Source: Phorcus lineatus (lineage: Eukaryota; Mollusca; Gastropoda; Trochida; Trochidae). From it: a stretch of 64,000 nt of DNA. Where the stretch lies: NCBI GenBank assembly GCA_921293015.1, contig OV121090.1, positions 1,054,001-1,118,000 on the forward strand, read 5' to 3'. This document shows, one piece after another, positions 40,556 through 53,300 of the stretch; positions within the stretch are counted from its first letter, which is position 1; each line of letters begins with the position of its first letter. The notes beneath the pieces were generated by a model that ran no database searches, was not told the origin of the DNA, and saw nothing but the letters and a program-made list of their open reading frames with translations. The translations under genes and the position numbers were made by a program.

Positions 40556-41008
40556 TTGTCTCTTTCAGCTTGTAACTATGGCTTCACTTCCGGGCGTGTG
40601 ACTACGCTTTATCAACCGGAAATGGCGAGAGATGTGTACACAGGAAATAGCGGATCAAGATAGATGGTGCATTCCGGAATTTCCATCAAAGGAGGCAAAT
40701 CTATTGGATAATCTTCTAATGTGGGTAATGCATATACCTGTTTGATAGGACATGACAGAGGACAGCAGTTCATTCGGTTGGAAGTTGATAACCGGTCAGT
40801 GATGAGAGATACAAACTGTTACATTATAGATAGTAGTGATATTTTCTGAGAATTTGTGTTCAAATAAAATACAAAATCTGTTTTAAACGAATAAGTATGA
40901 GCTTATAAGGAAAAAAAGTTTAAGATAAGATATTTAGGAAAGGTTTGAACACAAATTATCATTGTATCATTGAAAAAGTTCGAGAAAGAATACTACCGGA
41001 AGTGCAGC
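40556..41008 (+). promoter_or_regulatory. Candidate promoter / 5' UTR region of the SLC6 gene
   Basis: Two ETS-type motifs in opposite orientation, CTTCCGG at 40587-40593 and ACCGGAA at 40615, lie within 40 bases. The second runs into AAATGGCG, which resembles a YY1 element. This cluster is more CpG-rich than its surroundings. A good splice acceptor (TTTGTCTCTTTCAG, AG at 40567-40568) lies just upstream, so the sequence could instead be an internal 5' UTR exon. Several upstream ATGs with short frames lie before 41009 unless spliced out. No TATA box is evident. The transcription start is not determined. Confidence 0.35.
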
Positions 41009-41336
41009 ATGTCAGACACGGAAGTTGACCCCGGGATAGAAATGGACCGATTGGCATTGCCAAACTTGAGGCGGGAAGTGGATCCAAATGAAAACGAGGT
41101 TAGACTCTCTCTGACAGCATCCTCGCCATCTTACGGAAGTACCTTAAGTATCGCACCGGAAGCTTCAACTGCAAACCTTCTGCGCATCGACTTGGAACAG
41201 AAAATAAGCAGACACACCGGCGAAGAGAGAGACTTATGGGACAACCGGTTTCAGTTTCTCTTGTCGCTAATTGGCTACGCTGTTGGGCTGGGAAACGTTT
41301 GGCGGTTTCCTTATCTCACGCAGAAAAATGGAGGAG
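41009..41336 (+). CDS. SLC6 transporter coding exon 1 (residues 1-110, N-terminus and TM1)
   Basis: Encodes a polar 80-residue cytosolic N-terminus rich in Ser, Thr and acidic residues, then [20 protein letters not shown] and the TM1 signature [15 protein letters not shown]. It ends phase 1 at a GTAAGA donor (41337). The exon may extend upstream as 5' UTR. The in-frame stop at 40946-40948 bounds the reading frame, and no ATG lies between that stop and 41009. Confidence 0.93.
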
Positions 41337-44300
41337 GTAAGATAAGATTAAAATAGTAAACAGGTTGAAATTGAATAGTTAAAGAATCTACAGGTACAGA
41401 TAGAAATTTGATAGATCCGTAAATGTACAAAAACGATCCCAGTATATCTAAATATTATTATTAACAATAAGAGATGCGAAAATTTGCTCAAAATATGGTC
41501 ACATATTTAAAAACAGATGTAGTTGGGTGGTCAACTGGGATTGTTCGAAAACTTTTATTTTAGTTGTCTAAATGTGCTGTAAAAGTTTATCCATTTGGAT
41601 TCAATGTTGAATTGTCTTCATATAAACATCCTGTGGAAAACAATGGACATCATACAACTAGATTTCCTTACAAATCATGGACTCATCTTCGTAACGATGT
41701 TTTTCATAATTGATTAAATATTTATAATTACACGTACACCTAGTAGCCCATTGGTCACATGCAGCGTGTCATTTAAGGTACAAGTAATAATGTATTGTTT
41801 AAGAGAACGGTTGAAGACGTCGTAAATGACTTTAACTGCATGAATGGAGGAGCAAGTTGACTTCGCTATCACGGCCATTTGATGACGTCATTGAATTGTT
41901 TTTGACGTCTCGGATGATGTCATATGATGAGATGTTTTACTGAATAGAATCGCATTTTTATTTCATTCAGTGAAAATACGATTAAGTTTTCTTCGATTAA
42001 TGGCATATTTACCATTGAAAATATTATAAGATTGATTATATTGTTATTTTTATTTTTTAATTTCACAAACCCTCTATCACTGATTCGACCGTCAAGAGAA
42101 CTATTTGAACACACAAAAGACGTCGCTAATATTTGCGGCAGAAATGTCAATTGTTCCCTTACTTGAAACTGAGAATGTCAGTAGACAGATATTGCCTGGC
42201 AATCAGAATTGCATTGTCTTTTGTTCTTGATAATCAAATATCTGTGTTTTCATTGCACTGGGACCCATTAATGGCCTAATCGCCTCGCATTTTGACAACG
42301 ACGTTTTGAATAATTTAAAGACTTCTTTTGTTTATATGAAATCGATTTATTTTATTTTCCCTTTGTAATCTAAGTACGGTTAATGAACAACAGCATTATT
42401 GACAAACAAATCGCACTGTCAATATGATTTACCATTATCATATTATTTTTGCCAATAAAAGGCCGTTGTCATAGTAACAAATCATAAACATCATAATGTT
42501 TTATGATCGAGAGAAATCAAACAATGTCTAGTAAAAAAACATGTCAGGTATCATTAACTCAAATATGTTAGACGTTTTCAAAACAAACCATTAAAACAAG
42601 TTTATGAGGTTAAAATGTACATTAAGGTATTAAGACTGATGTTATGCTCATGGAAGCTTTCCATGAAATAGGTCAAATAATAAGAGGTAATAAGTAGTTT
42701 TTATTGAGCAACATTAACAATATCTGTAGTGTTCAAGTACTCACTGGTAGCTTAAAGCCGGAAGGTCGGAGTTCGAACCCAAACTATTCCTTACGACCCA
42801 AAGGTGTTAACATAGACTAGTACTCGAAGCTTTAAGGAAACCATATATTTCTATCACATGATTTCATTGCTTTCTTGAAGGAGTGTTAAAAGCAAACCGA
42901 TCTAGTTGTAACGTTCTATGTCCAAAGGTTCGTAAACAATGACGGAAGTTTATAAATACAGCTGTTTTCAACAAGATTGACAGCAAAAATGATTAAACGA
43001 AGAAAGGCAAGGTGATGCTCAGATAGACTAAGTGGTTGGGAATAAACGTTAAATATAAACTGAATTTTGAATTTATGTGACGTACCAGTACACAGACACG
43101 TTGAATACGTGTATCAATTAACACGTGTCTTTATTCACTCCCGGAGTGTTGATTGGCGTCAATATGCAAATTCATAATTGAAGCTAATTTGTAATACCTC
43201 AAGTAGTCTTTATATCAAGACATTCTTCGACTAGAAAGGTTGCATCATCACCATCATTAGAGAATTTTATGCAATGAATGTGACGATGTGTTGTACAACA
43301 CCACAAATTCACAATCAGTATATTAAGGTAGATATACATAAACCCGTCATCAGATATGTGTCCGTAATTCTATGTAAAGCAAATCTACATTGTTAACAAT
43401 AGTTATAAATATTGATATTCTAACCCTGATATATACGAGAGACGATATCGGATTTTATTTCAAAACACATCCCATATTCATTTGCTGAGAACAACATTAT
43501 TGATTTCAAGGGCTTCAAAGAACAAAATTGATGTTTTATGCAAAACGTGAATATCAAGTCCCAGACTGACACCACCATTGGCAGCATCTGGAACTTCAAC
43601 TGTGTTGATATTGTTTTTCTATTTGAAGAAAGAATATGCTGAATGGAATTAGCTGTAAATCTGTAAAGATAATGAATAAGATATATAAAACAATATCCTT
43701 TGAATCCTGAAAATTAACAAGGGAACGTACGTTGACATAGGATCTTGACAATGTATTTCAGGCTTTCCTAAATATTCACGTTAGGAGAGAAATATGCACA
43801 TACATTTACATAAGAAGGTAAAAGCAACAGTAACAAAGACATTAGGAAACCTATTGCAAGGACATTACTTAGGGTTTGAAACAATTAAGTTGTGGAAAAT
43901 ATCGTGTAAGTTTTTAGTACAACCTTTACACTTCTCTGTCAACGTCATTTTATATCTAGAGTGTCCAATAATCTAGGTAAGAATAGACAGTAAGACTTTC
44001 AGTTCCAAGTTCCTGTAACCATCGTTTATTGTAGGAGACATACGTTGAATTTGATTGTGTGTATACGGCTGCACCCCAAAAGTTCGTACACCTTGCGTAT
44101 CTTATTGCAAATAAAGTGTAGATAGAGATGAATTGATTCACCTGAACAAGGCTGAAATCTAATCAAATAGTAAGGATTTCACTTCAGAATACATGCTGGT
44201 AATATTCCTCCTCATAATTAACTCCCACAGAATTGATAGCTCGTTGGGGTTTGTATTTTTTATTTAAAAACATCCAATAGGTTTCTTTCAATATTACTTC

Positions 44301-47300
44301 TCTTTTGCCTCTTTTACTCAGTTAAGGTTCTTGTGAATCATTATCAATTTGGTATATGGCGAATTTAATTCCAATCTTAAGAGATTGGTGTACGTATATG
44401 CATTCAGAGATCATTTACAAATTTACAAAATGAATACAGATGTATAACATTTGCATTAAGATTATAAGAAAGTGAACAAACTTTATGGATGAAAGCGTTT
44501 AAGAGTTCATCGCCTTTAAACGCTCAACATAATTAGTCGAATAAAAAGGGACGTGAAGAATTGGGAGCATGATTGGTTTGACATCGTGTACACTAGAGAC
44601 ACACATCCGGGAAATACAACATGGCATTTGCACTATGACAACAAGTAGTGAACAAACTTTTGGGATGCTACATTTCAAGAGTTCATTCACTTTATCAACA
44701 CTAGCATATGACGACATTAAAACGCCTCACTGAATATTCTCAACATTTTCAATGGATCATATCGAGAAATACGGAAATGTATCAAATGTTGTACAGGTTA
44801 TCAAACCGATCATGCTTGAAACACTTCACGTCCGATTTCATTTCACTACATTCAGTTGAGCGTTTGAAAGGTTTCAATGTTTGAATAAATCCTAGCTTTA
44901 ACGAGAAATCTGGCTACATGAAACCGATCATCGATTTGACACAAATGCTAATGACAACAGTATCTATGGCGCCTGTTGCCAGGAACATGAGCTGAACATG
45001 CACACGTGCTCATCATGACCTGCGCATGTCATTCATCATTAAAGTTGTCGGCCAGGCTGAACCAGGAAGTAGAGAGCAAATATTGCTTCATCTTGTGTCA
45101 ACACTCAGATTGGCTTAGCTGCTTTAAGTCCTGACAGATTGTTGCATTAACCTGTTGGCATGGCTGAAAAACGGAAAAGTAGAAAAAAGACTTTCGAAAG
45201 CAGGGCTTGCTACTACTTTGGATTTGGTTGTTTGAGGATAGTTTATTGTATTATTGAATTGATCGACGATTTAGGTTGAATATGCACGGGAGGATTATGA
45301 AGAATACCTTCTTTCAGTAGATGGAAATTAGTTTAAGATTTGTATTGATAAGAATTCAAGAGTGTACGGGAACTATTCATCACAATAAACTAAATCTTAA
45401 AATCGAAGTCTTATCTTGGCAAAGAAAATATATACGCAATCCAGGCAAGTATACTCATGGGAAAAACTTAAGCACCCCCACGATTTGCCAAGAGAAAATT
45501 GCTTGGTAAGAAAATGGAAAATTAATAAAAGAGGCCTAATTAACGGGTTGAACTAAAAAAATCGCAAATGATTTCCAAATTCGAATGATGATAACCTTTT
45601 TGCCATTTTCACCCTTATTATGCAAGGTAAAAGGTGTTTTGCCGTGTAAGAGTTCACTTAGTAACACAAATATTGTTTTTGACATTAGAGACCATAAGTT
45701 TATCACTTAGTTTTGCTAAAAAAGGCGGCAATAATTCCTTTTTGTAAATTTGTATCAACATGAATAACCTCTTTTTGAATATTCACAAAAATCAACATTT
45801 TCATATCAGGAGTGATAAATTCGGTCAATTTATTATAACATTCCCATCTTATTTTATTAGTTTTTCTGAATAAATATTTCATTTAGAGCGTGCAATAAAT
45901 TAATTTTTAAAATGAGATTCCTCGCCTTCAATATTGAATTGCAAACACGGATACCTCAATCACTTTCGTATATGCATTTGGCGATTAGCTACATCAGAAA
46001 GCTTTATCCGTCATATTAAAATTAGGGTTGGAGTATTACCGGATAATATATCATACCGTGACATCTTCGTCGACGTAGGAATAAATACCCTGGACAGGGT
46101 TTATATTGTTTATATCTGTTATTATGATGTGTATAGTTCTGTAGATTTTATGATGAGTTATGGTTTACCAAAACAGTAATCTGAAGAAATGTGATATCAT
46201 CTAGTAAGGTAATCGACAGAAATTCTGCGATTTTCGTTATACATTCGTCATCTTACATTTTGAGTCCTTTTTCTATGTCTTTCTTTGGACTTCGAGTGCT
46301 TTGGATCAAGAGGTCCGAGGTTCGACTTCTGCCAGGGGCTCGGCAGTTTTGTCTGCAGTAGAGAACTGTTCTACATGCAGTTAGGTTTGGATGCAATTCT
46401 AAACAGAATTTCAGTGCAGTACCACCCATGGCTAATTAGTTTCATTCGATGCTGGTAGGTTTCACTTTAGTGTATAGCCACATTGGTGTTGCGGGCTTTC
46501 TCCCTGCAATAATAGTAGCAGCCGTGAAATACTCTTGAAAGCGGTGGTCAAACATCAAATCACCTCACCTCACCTCTTGAGGATTCATAATATGCTACTA
46601 AATATAATCGACAGGTCAGACTGTCGGTTGGTTCAAAGAGATTTTTATGCAACTGAAATGTTAAAAAAAGATATTTAAAACTTCAGAAAAACGATAGGTC
46701 AACGAATGTGTGTTTCTACTTAACATTTCCTTTAATTCAATCTAAGACAGAAATGTCAGAACCTTTCTTTATGTTGCCTACTCTTGTCTATCAACTTTCA
46801 AATTAATGCTCTTATAAGGGCAATGATGGGTAGCTTTAACGACAAATCAACATTTAGCTGATGTTTGCGTTCAAGCTCATTAAGTTATTAAAGAGACGAT
46901 TGGTTTGAAACTTTGAAACCTTCATTTATCACAGCGGCTCGTTGCAAGGACATTAAAACAATAATTGTGATTAAATGTTCCAGCTGTTTCGAAGTTAGTT
47001 TACGTTTCTGCAGTACATGTGTTAAGTATTTTTTCCTAATCTGGTAAATCTATACACCTGAAAGAAAGTATTTCAGCACCAACTTTTTCATTAATTCTTC
47101 CTGTGTTTTGCAAGCGACTTGAACACATTTATTAGTCGAAGTCTGTGTATGTGGTCATTTACGTCTCCTAATCGAATATTACGTACTGTTAATCAAAAAC
47201 CATTTCAACAATGAAAATTGGCTGTTTTACAAGGTTTACGTAGTTGATTATTTTCTAAATGATAAATTGGCAATTACTGACGATTATTTTGGTTTTTAAA

Positions 47301-50300
47301 GCTTCCGACTTTGTTCGGCCTGAAACAAACATTTAATATAAACCAGATTCTCAAATATCGATGTTTTGCATCGTGACAATCATTGAAAAAGCAAATGTTG
47401 CAATACTTTCCCCCAAAAGTATAGTTTGTATCGTTGTATTCGTTGTATTCGTCTCTTTAGAGAAGAAACAAACATTACGAAGGAGGAGATAAACGTTTCA
47501 GTTTTACATGACTAAAGAAGATGTTCCTCATCCTCAAACCTAATTTGTATGATTGTAGTCGTCCGTTTAGAAAAGAAACTACGATCTCCATTGAAAGTCA
47601 AAGTCGTTTCGAACGAGGTTTAGTTTCAGCGGGACATGACTTTAGTAGTTGTTTTTTATCATCAAAATTAGTTTTTGCTACCATAGTCGTCCGTTTTGAG
47701 ATGAAGCAACGATCAGCAATGAGTCAAAAGAAGGAGGAGATACAGGTTTCAGTATTACTTGACTAAAGGAGTTGCTGTTATTCCTCAAAACTAGTCTGTA
47801 TAGTTCTAATCGTCCGACGATGGCCATTGAAGGTTGCAGTTGTCTCAAAGGAGGTTTTCATTTTAGTGGTTCTGGCAGTAAGCGAGTTTTGAAGTTGTCT
47901 CTATTAACCCGTGGGGATCAGACTGTTTTGCGGAGGGCGAACGTGATCTACATAAAGTCAATAACCCCCAACCATTCTCAGATTACGGGTAATTGATTTT
48001 GCTATCGAGTGTAATTCACAAATAGATTACCTTATTGAAGGAACATTGCCACCGTGTAGAAAAGAGCTATTGCATTTGTTGAATTTGATGAGTAGAGACA
48101 TAAAATCGTATTGGACATGTAGGATGATTTTGATACTAAATAAAAATATTGCTACGTATAAAGATACCTCTAACCCACAACTTGTCAAAACATTATTGTT
48201 GCATTTACAGAGATATTGTGTATTATCGTGAATCACTTCTGTCACATAGGCTGACATACACATTAATGAAACACCGCGATATTCCTTTAGCTTATTTTGT
48301 GTAAATCCATGTAAAATTTTATATCTGAAAACACTAGTTCCCTTTTGGATCTTATGAATAAGATCTATTAAGTTTGATTTTATTCGTATTCAATAGAGCT
48401 GAAGATGCTTTTGTTACCCTTTTTCTTCTTCATTACTGATATGTTGGCACAGAATTTTGTTGTATTTTTTACGTTTTATGACCTTGAATCTGGTGTTTGA
48501 TGTTCTAAACTTCACTGAAATGGACTTTGGAAGAACCAAAAGAAACCATTTTATCATAATTTTCAGTAGAGAACTTTTGTCAACCATATAATTGCTGCTA
48601 GTAAAGCAGTAGGTTGACAATTCGTTGTGTAACTGTTGTACTGAATGAACAAGCTCACAATGATCTTGCAACTTTACCTTATCAAATGTAACTTTAAGAC
48701 CCCTTACATGAGAATCGGAATATGGTCATTAGATCAAATAATCATTTGGCTATATGCTGGTCATTAAATAAATAACATATGCTGACATTTATCCTCCGCA
48801 TTTTTTGTTGAAACATTTTTTGTCCAAACATTTTCATTCCAGGAGCCTTTCTAATCCCTTACGCCATCATGCTGGCAATAGAAGGGATTCCGCTCTTCTT
48901 CCTGGAATTAGCAGTTGGTCAGAGACTGAGGAAGGGAGCTATAGGGGCGTGGAAGCAAATGTCCCCCTATCTGGGGGGTCTGGGGATAGCGTCTGCAGTA
49001 GTGTCCTTCAACGTAGCCCTCTACTACAACACCATCATGGCCTGGTGCCTCATTTACCTGGCACAGAGCTTCCAGACCCCTCTCCCTTGGGCCTCGTGTC
49101 CCCACCGCATAGAGGGCAACACCACCGTCATTCTGGAACCAGAATGTGAGGTAAACGCTGTAGACTGGTGTACCCATTTAATGCAGAAATATGTAATATT
49201 TGAAATAATTGTCTTCCTGGATCCCGAGTGTAGGATAATCGCCATTTAAACTTGTTTTCCACTGAAATGCAAAACATGCCCTAGCTGTAACGGTCCCGAT
49301 GCGTTATAATTGATTCGAGATGTCAAATTATTCAGCAACACTGCAGTGTTACTCCTGTTTACAGAACAAGGTTTGGATTTATTTGATGCGTAAAGAATGG
49401 ACCGGAAATTTACTTCAAGCGATTCGTTAATCATAACTGTTGATAAAGAATATTACGTGTCTGAACTAGTTTTCACAATCAGTTTCTCGCACCGAGATCA
49501 GAGATCGTTACTCTCGTTATTCGTAACTCTTGATTCGGTTACATTGCATGGCAAATGTCTGAACACTGTGATACTTCAACTTCATAATTTTTAATTCTAT
49601 ATTGATAATCATTATCACCTGTTTCTGCACTGTGTTTATTTGCTCCAAGTACGAAGTATTCTATGTTTTATTTCCTAAGAAAAGCAGTCCTACCACGTAC
49701 TTCTGGTACAGAGAGACGCTAAACACGGCCCCCAACGTCGAGTCAACCCCCTACCTCAACTGGAAGCTGTGTGTGGGGCTCCTGGGGGCCTGGATCATCG
49801 TCTACTGTTGTATCATCAAGGGCATCAAGTCTTCAGGCAAGGTAAGCGTGATAAAAGTTATAAAAATGCTTATTTAAACTCTGGTGTATTCTACTGTTGT
49901 ATCATCAAGGGTATCAAAATCTTCAGGCAAGGTGAGCACGATAAAAGTTATAAAAATTCTTATTTAAACTGTGGTTTATTTTCCTGTGTTATCATCAATG
50001 ACATTAGTCCACAGGCAAGGTGAGCGCGATAATTGAATCCAAGCTGCTTTGAATATAGATGCTTATATAAACTGTGGTTTATTGCAATCATTTCGTTGCA
50101 AAGACTTGAGAATTACAAGAATGGAATTAATTAAAATGTAACTTTGTGTGTATAGGCTTTCAAGGCCAACGCACTGCTTTATGGTAAAGAATTGTTTCTC
50201 GGAAAAAGACAACATTTTCAGAGTCAGACAAAATCTGTGTAATATTGAATAGATATTTAAACCAAGCAAATTGAGTTAAACCAGCATAAATTGAAGCGAA

Positions 50301-53300
50301 TCTCATTAATCTTTAGAAATCACTTTTGTAATTTTTTGGTGAGCACAATTCTTTTCGAATGGAAGGTATTTTGGAATATGTTGGTTTTATCCCACAAAGT
50401 TCAGCGTGTTCAAGGAAGATACAGAAAATTCGATTCTAGCTTGTGAATTGGTATTCAATGTATAAGGTCGGGAAACGTTTGGAGTATGGAGGTCATAAAG
50501 GGAAGTATGATAGAAGCCTCCTGCTAAATCAGCGTATTTGAATCCGCTGTGCTACTTCCCAAAACCCTGATCTCCTTCAGGCCAAAGGTCTCGTATCGCT
50601 TGCTATCTAACCAGTCAATCAGACGACTCGCCACCCGGATGCAAAATCCGTTGAGTTCAAGATAATAGCCTCAAGCTCCTTGCATAAAGATATTTGATTT
50701 GCTGAAAATATAACAGGTGAAAATCAAGCCGCCAGCCATACGAGGCATTTGGTCCGAAAGAGATCATTTTGAAGGAGCTCAGCGGATTCAAATATGCTGA
50801 TGTAGCAGGATGGAGAGAAGCCAGTTTACTGTAGTGTGAACAGTCCATATAGACTATAAACTCAATCGAGAAACTTCCTGTAGAATGTACTTTCATTGCA
50901 TGATATCAGAAGCGTGTTCCCATTAAAACACTGTACCAGTATATGAAAAGGCTTTTTTCAGTGATTTTCAGTAATTTCAGTGATTCGGTGTAATATCAAG
51001 GGTGTACAAACAAACATGCTTCAAATGGTTTGGATCTTATGAAATAAACGTTTTATATAACTTAAATGGAAATGATTTTGTTTTGATAAAGCATTCACAT
51101 GAAAACAAAGTTCCGGATTTACAATGTAACAGCCAACTATCACTGTGCAAATTGCTTAAGCTGTACTCTTGGAGTGAAGGTGTGTTCCCGCATTTAGACT
51201 GTGTGTAATCAGTACCTGATGATGTAAATAGCTTCCATCACACACCGCTATCGCCTTGTGGAACACTTTGTCTGGACAGTAAAGGTCAAACATTAGCAGG
51301 AGGCTGAGTTAAGAAGCTTTTGTTCTTGTGTGATATGCAGGATGTGTCTATCCAGTTCTTATGTCCATTAACGGATGAGGGCTCAGAGTCTGTGTAACTT
51401 GACATTTCATCATGAAGAATGTTTCACATAATATTTTGTGTGGGCTGTAAATGATGTTTTTTTATGAAAAGCTGGTGGAGATATGTCACATGGTTCTTTG
51501 AAACTGAATGTTTAAAATACCTTTTTAATCTTATTCAAAAAGTGTAATTGAGTTAGTATAAAATATTTTAACCTGCTGGGTTTTTTTTCTAATTGTCAAA
51601 ATATATATAAATGTCATATTTCCGAGACTGTTTTAAAAAACGATTCTTAACGTAACATATGTATATAAGAACATATATTAATGTTTTATATATATACTGG
51701 ACTAACTTTAGCTTTTTCAATTAATTTTATTTTAATTTGTTTTACCATTTTTAATTTAGATCTAACTATAAATCGATTAAATGGTGACTGGTATTGACTC
51801 TTACCGTGTATCTGAAGGCGTTTTATCGGCCTTGATAATTTTATTAAATCAAGGTACCAATTTGGAACCTAAGTAGTAAGCACCACGAGTGCAGTTATAC
51901 AGATTTGATACTGATTGCACCAACGGCATAACTAGGGGTGAGAGCAAACGCACCTAATTATCCTTCTCAATTCAAGGAATCGAATAAATGATTCATAAAT
52001 CTGACTTTCGGCTATTTAGTTACAAATAGCATTTTTTAGCTTCTTAGTGGTATAGAATAAATCGATGAATCTTGTAATAGTGGATGATAGGTTCGTGTAC
52101 ATCATTTCTTACCTTTACCACGGTCTAGTTAAAAAAAGACTAAATATATATATGTTTTTGAATATGAAATTATCGGTAGGTTATTTAAGTTAAAACACAT
52201 GAAACACGGGGAAAAACACGTAAAATTTTACCTGATAATATGAAAATACCGATAATGTTTTGAAAACTTTTTTTATACCTCCAAAAAAGTGACGGGATAA
52301 AACACACAGAAAACGCATTAAGAACATTAAGTATTTCCCTCGACGGGAGTCAAGTAGCCATGATATGATGTGTCTTTCTGTTACGTGACTTTAGTAAGTA
52401 GAGATTTGGAGAAACAGTCCGTTCAAAATTTCCACTCTTTGAGAGAGACTCCTTGTAAATCGGTAGCATTCACGGGCAAGAGAAACGTTACCATATATGA
52501 TACGGATACTCCTATCCATGAGTGTTAACTACCATTGAAGCAGAGTTACAGTGTGTCTTCAGAAGTCAAGTATGCTACATTTTAGATTTGCAAACAATAT
52601 CTATTCCGTTTCTGAAAACACCTCTAAAGAAATCGTCGTTTTTTATTCTCCCAATCAAGACGAGATAGGAAAGTAAAAATGGGCTTCTTGGTTTGTTTTT
52701 TGGCATTTTAAAGATGCTTTGACAAAGAAATGTCCTAGGAGGTTATATATGGATGAAATATTTTATTAATTAAGTTTCTAGATTTAAAAAAATATTAACT
52801 TAAATGCCAAACATTCCTGCCATAATACATTTTGAAAAAGCGATACCACGACCCCAAGTATTTATGAAAAAGCATTAAAATATAATTTGTTATACCCTGA
52901 TGTATTGGATTGGGAGTACTTTATATTATTGCTCTATTTATGTCGAAGTTTATACTTCCTGGTTTTTCTTCAGGTTGTGTACGTGACGGCGACATTCCCC
53001 TATTTCGTGTTGGTCATCTTCTTCTTCCGGGGAGTCACTCTGCACGGCTTTGAGAAGGGGCTGGAGCATCTCTTTGTGCCCGAGGTATGTCAGGGTCAGG
53101 GTCTGTATATGTTTTAAACTGTACGGGGTAACATTGCACGACTTCGACAAGAGACGTGAGAGTCAGGGTTTTTCTAGGCTCATTTCCTAATCACAAATCA
53201 CCGATTTTACAGGATAATGTTGAACATTAGTCAAATCTATTTGATTGATACTGCACGGGGAATAAATAGAGAATATTTATCATCAAAAATCATTTTTCCT

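Larger units (their letters stand above)
41337..48842 (+). other. SLC6 intron 1 (7.5 kb)
   Basis: GT-AG intron between TM1 and TM2 exons. It holds a CRE palindrome (41883-41890), a possible tRNA-like SINE head (about 42735-42795), a SINE copy (46285-46575) and a tandem repeat of about 120-bp units (47405-47890). The rest is AT-rich unique sequence in which I see no exon or RNA gene. Confidence 0.85.

Noticed and set aside
40970..41008. N-terminal extension of 13 residues on the transporter
   Set aside because: It starts at TTG, unlikely in an animal mRNA when a well-placed ATG (A at -3) follows at 41009.
49769..50023. Alternative 84-codon frame spanning the triplicated donor region
   Set aside because: It is out of frame with the transporter in exon 3; the first repeat period (89) shifts frames, producing an incidental open run.
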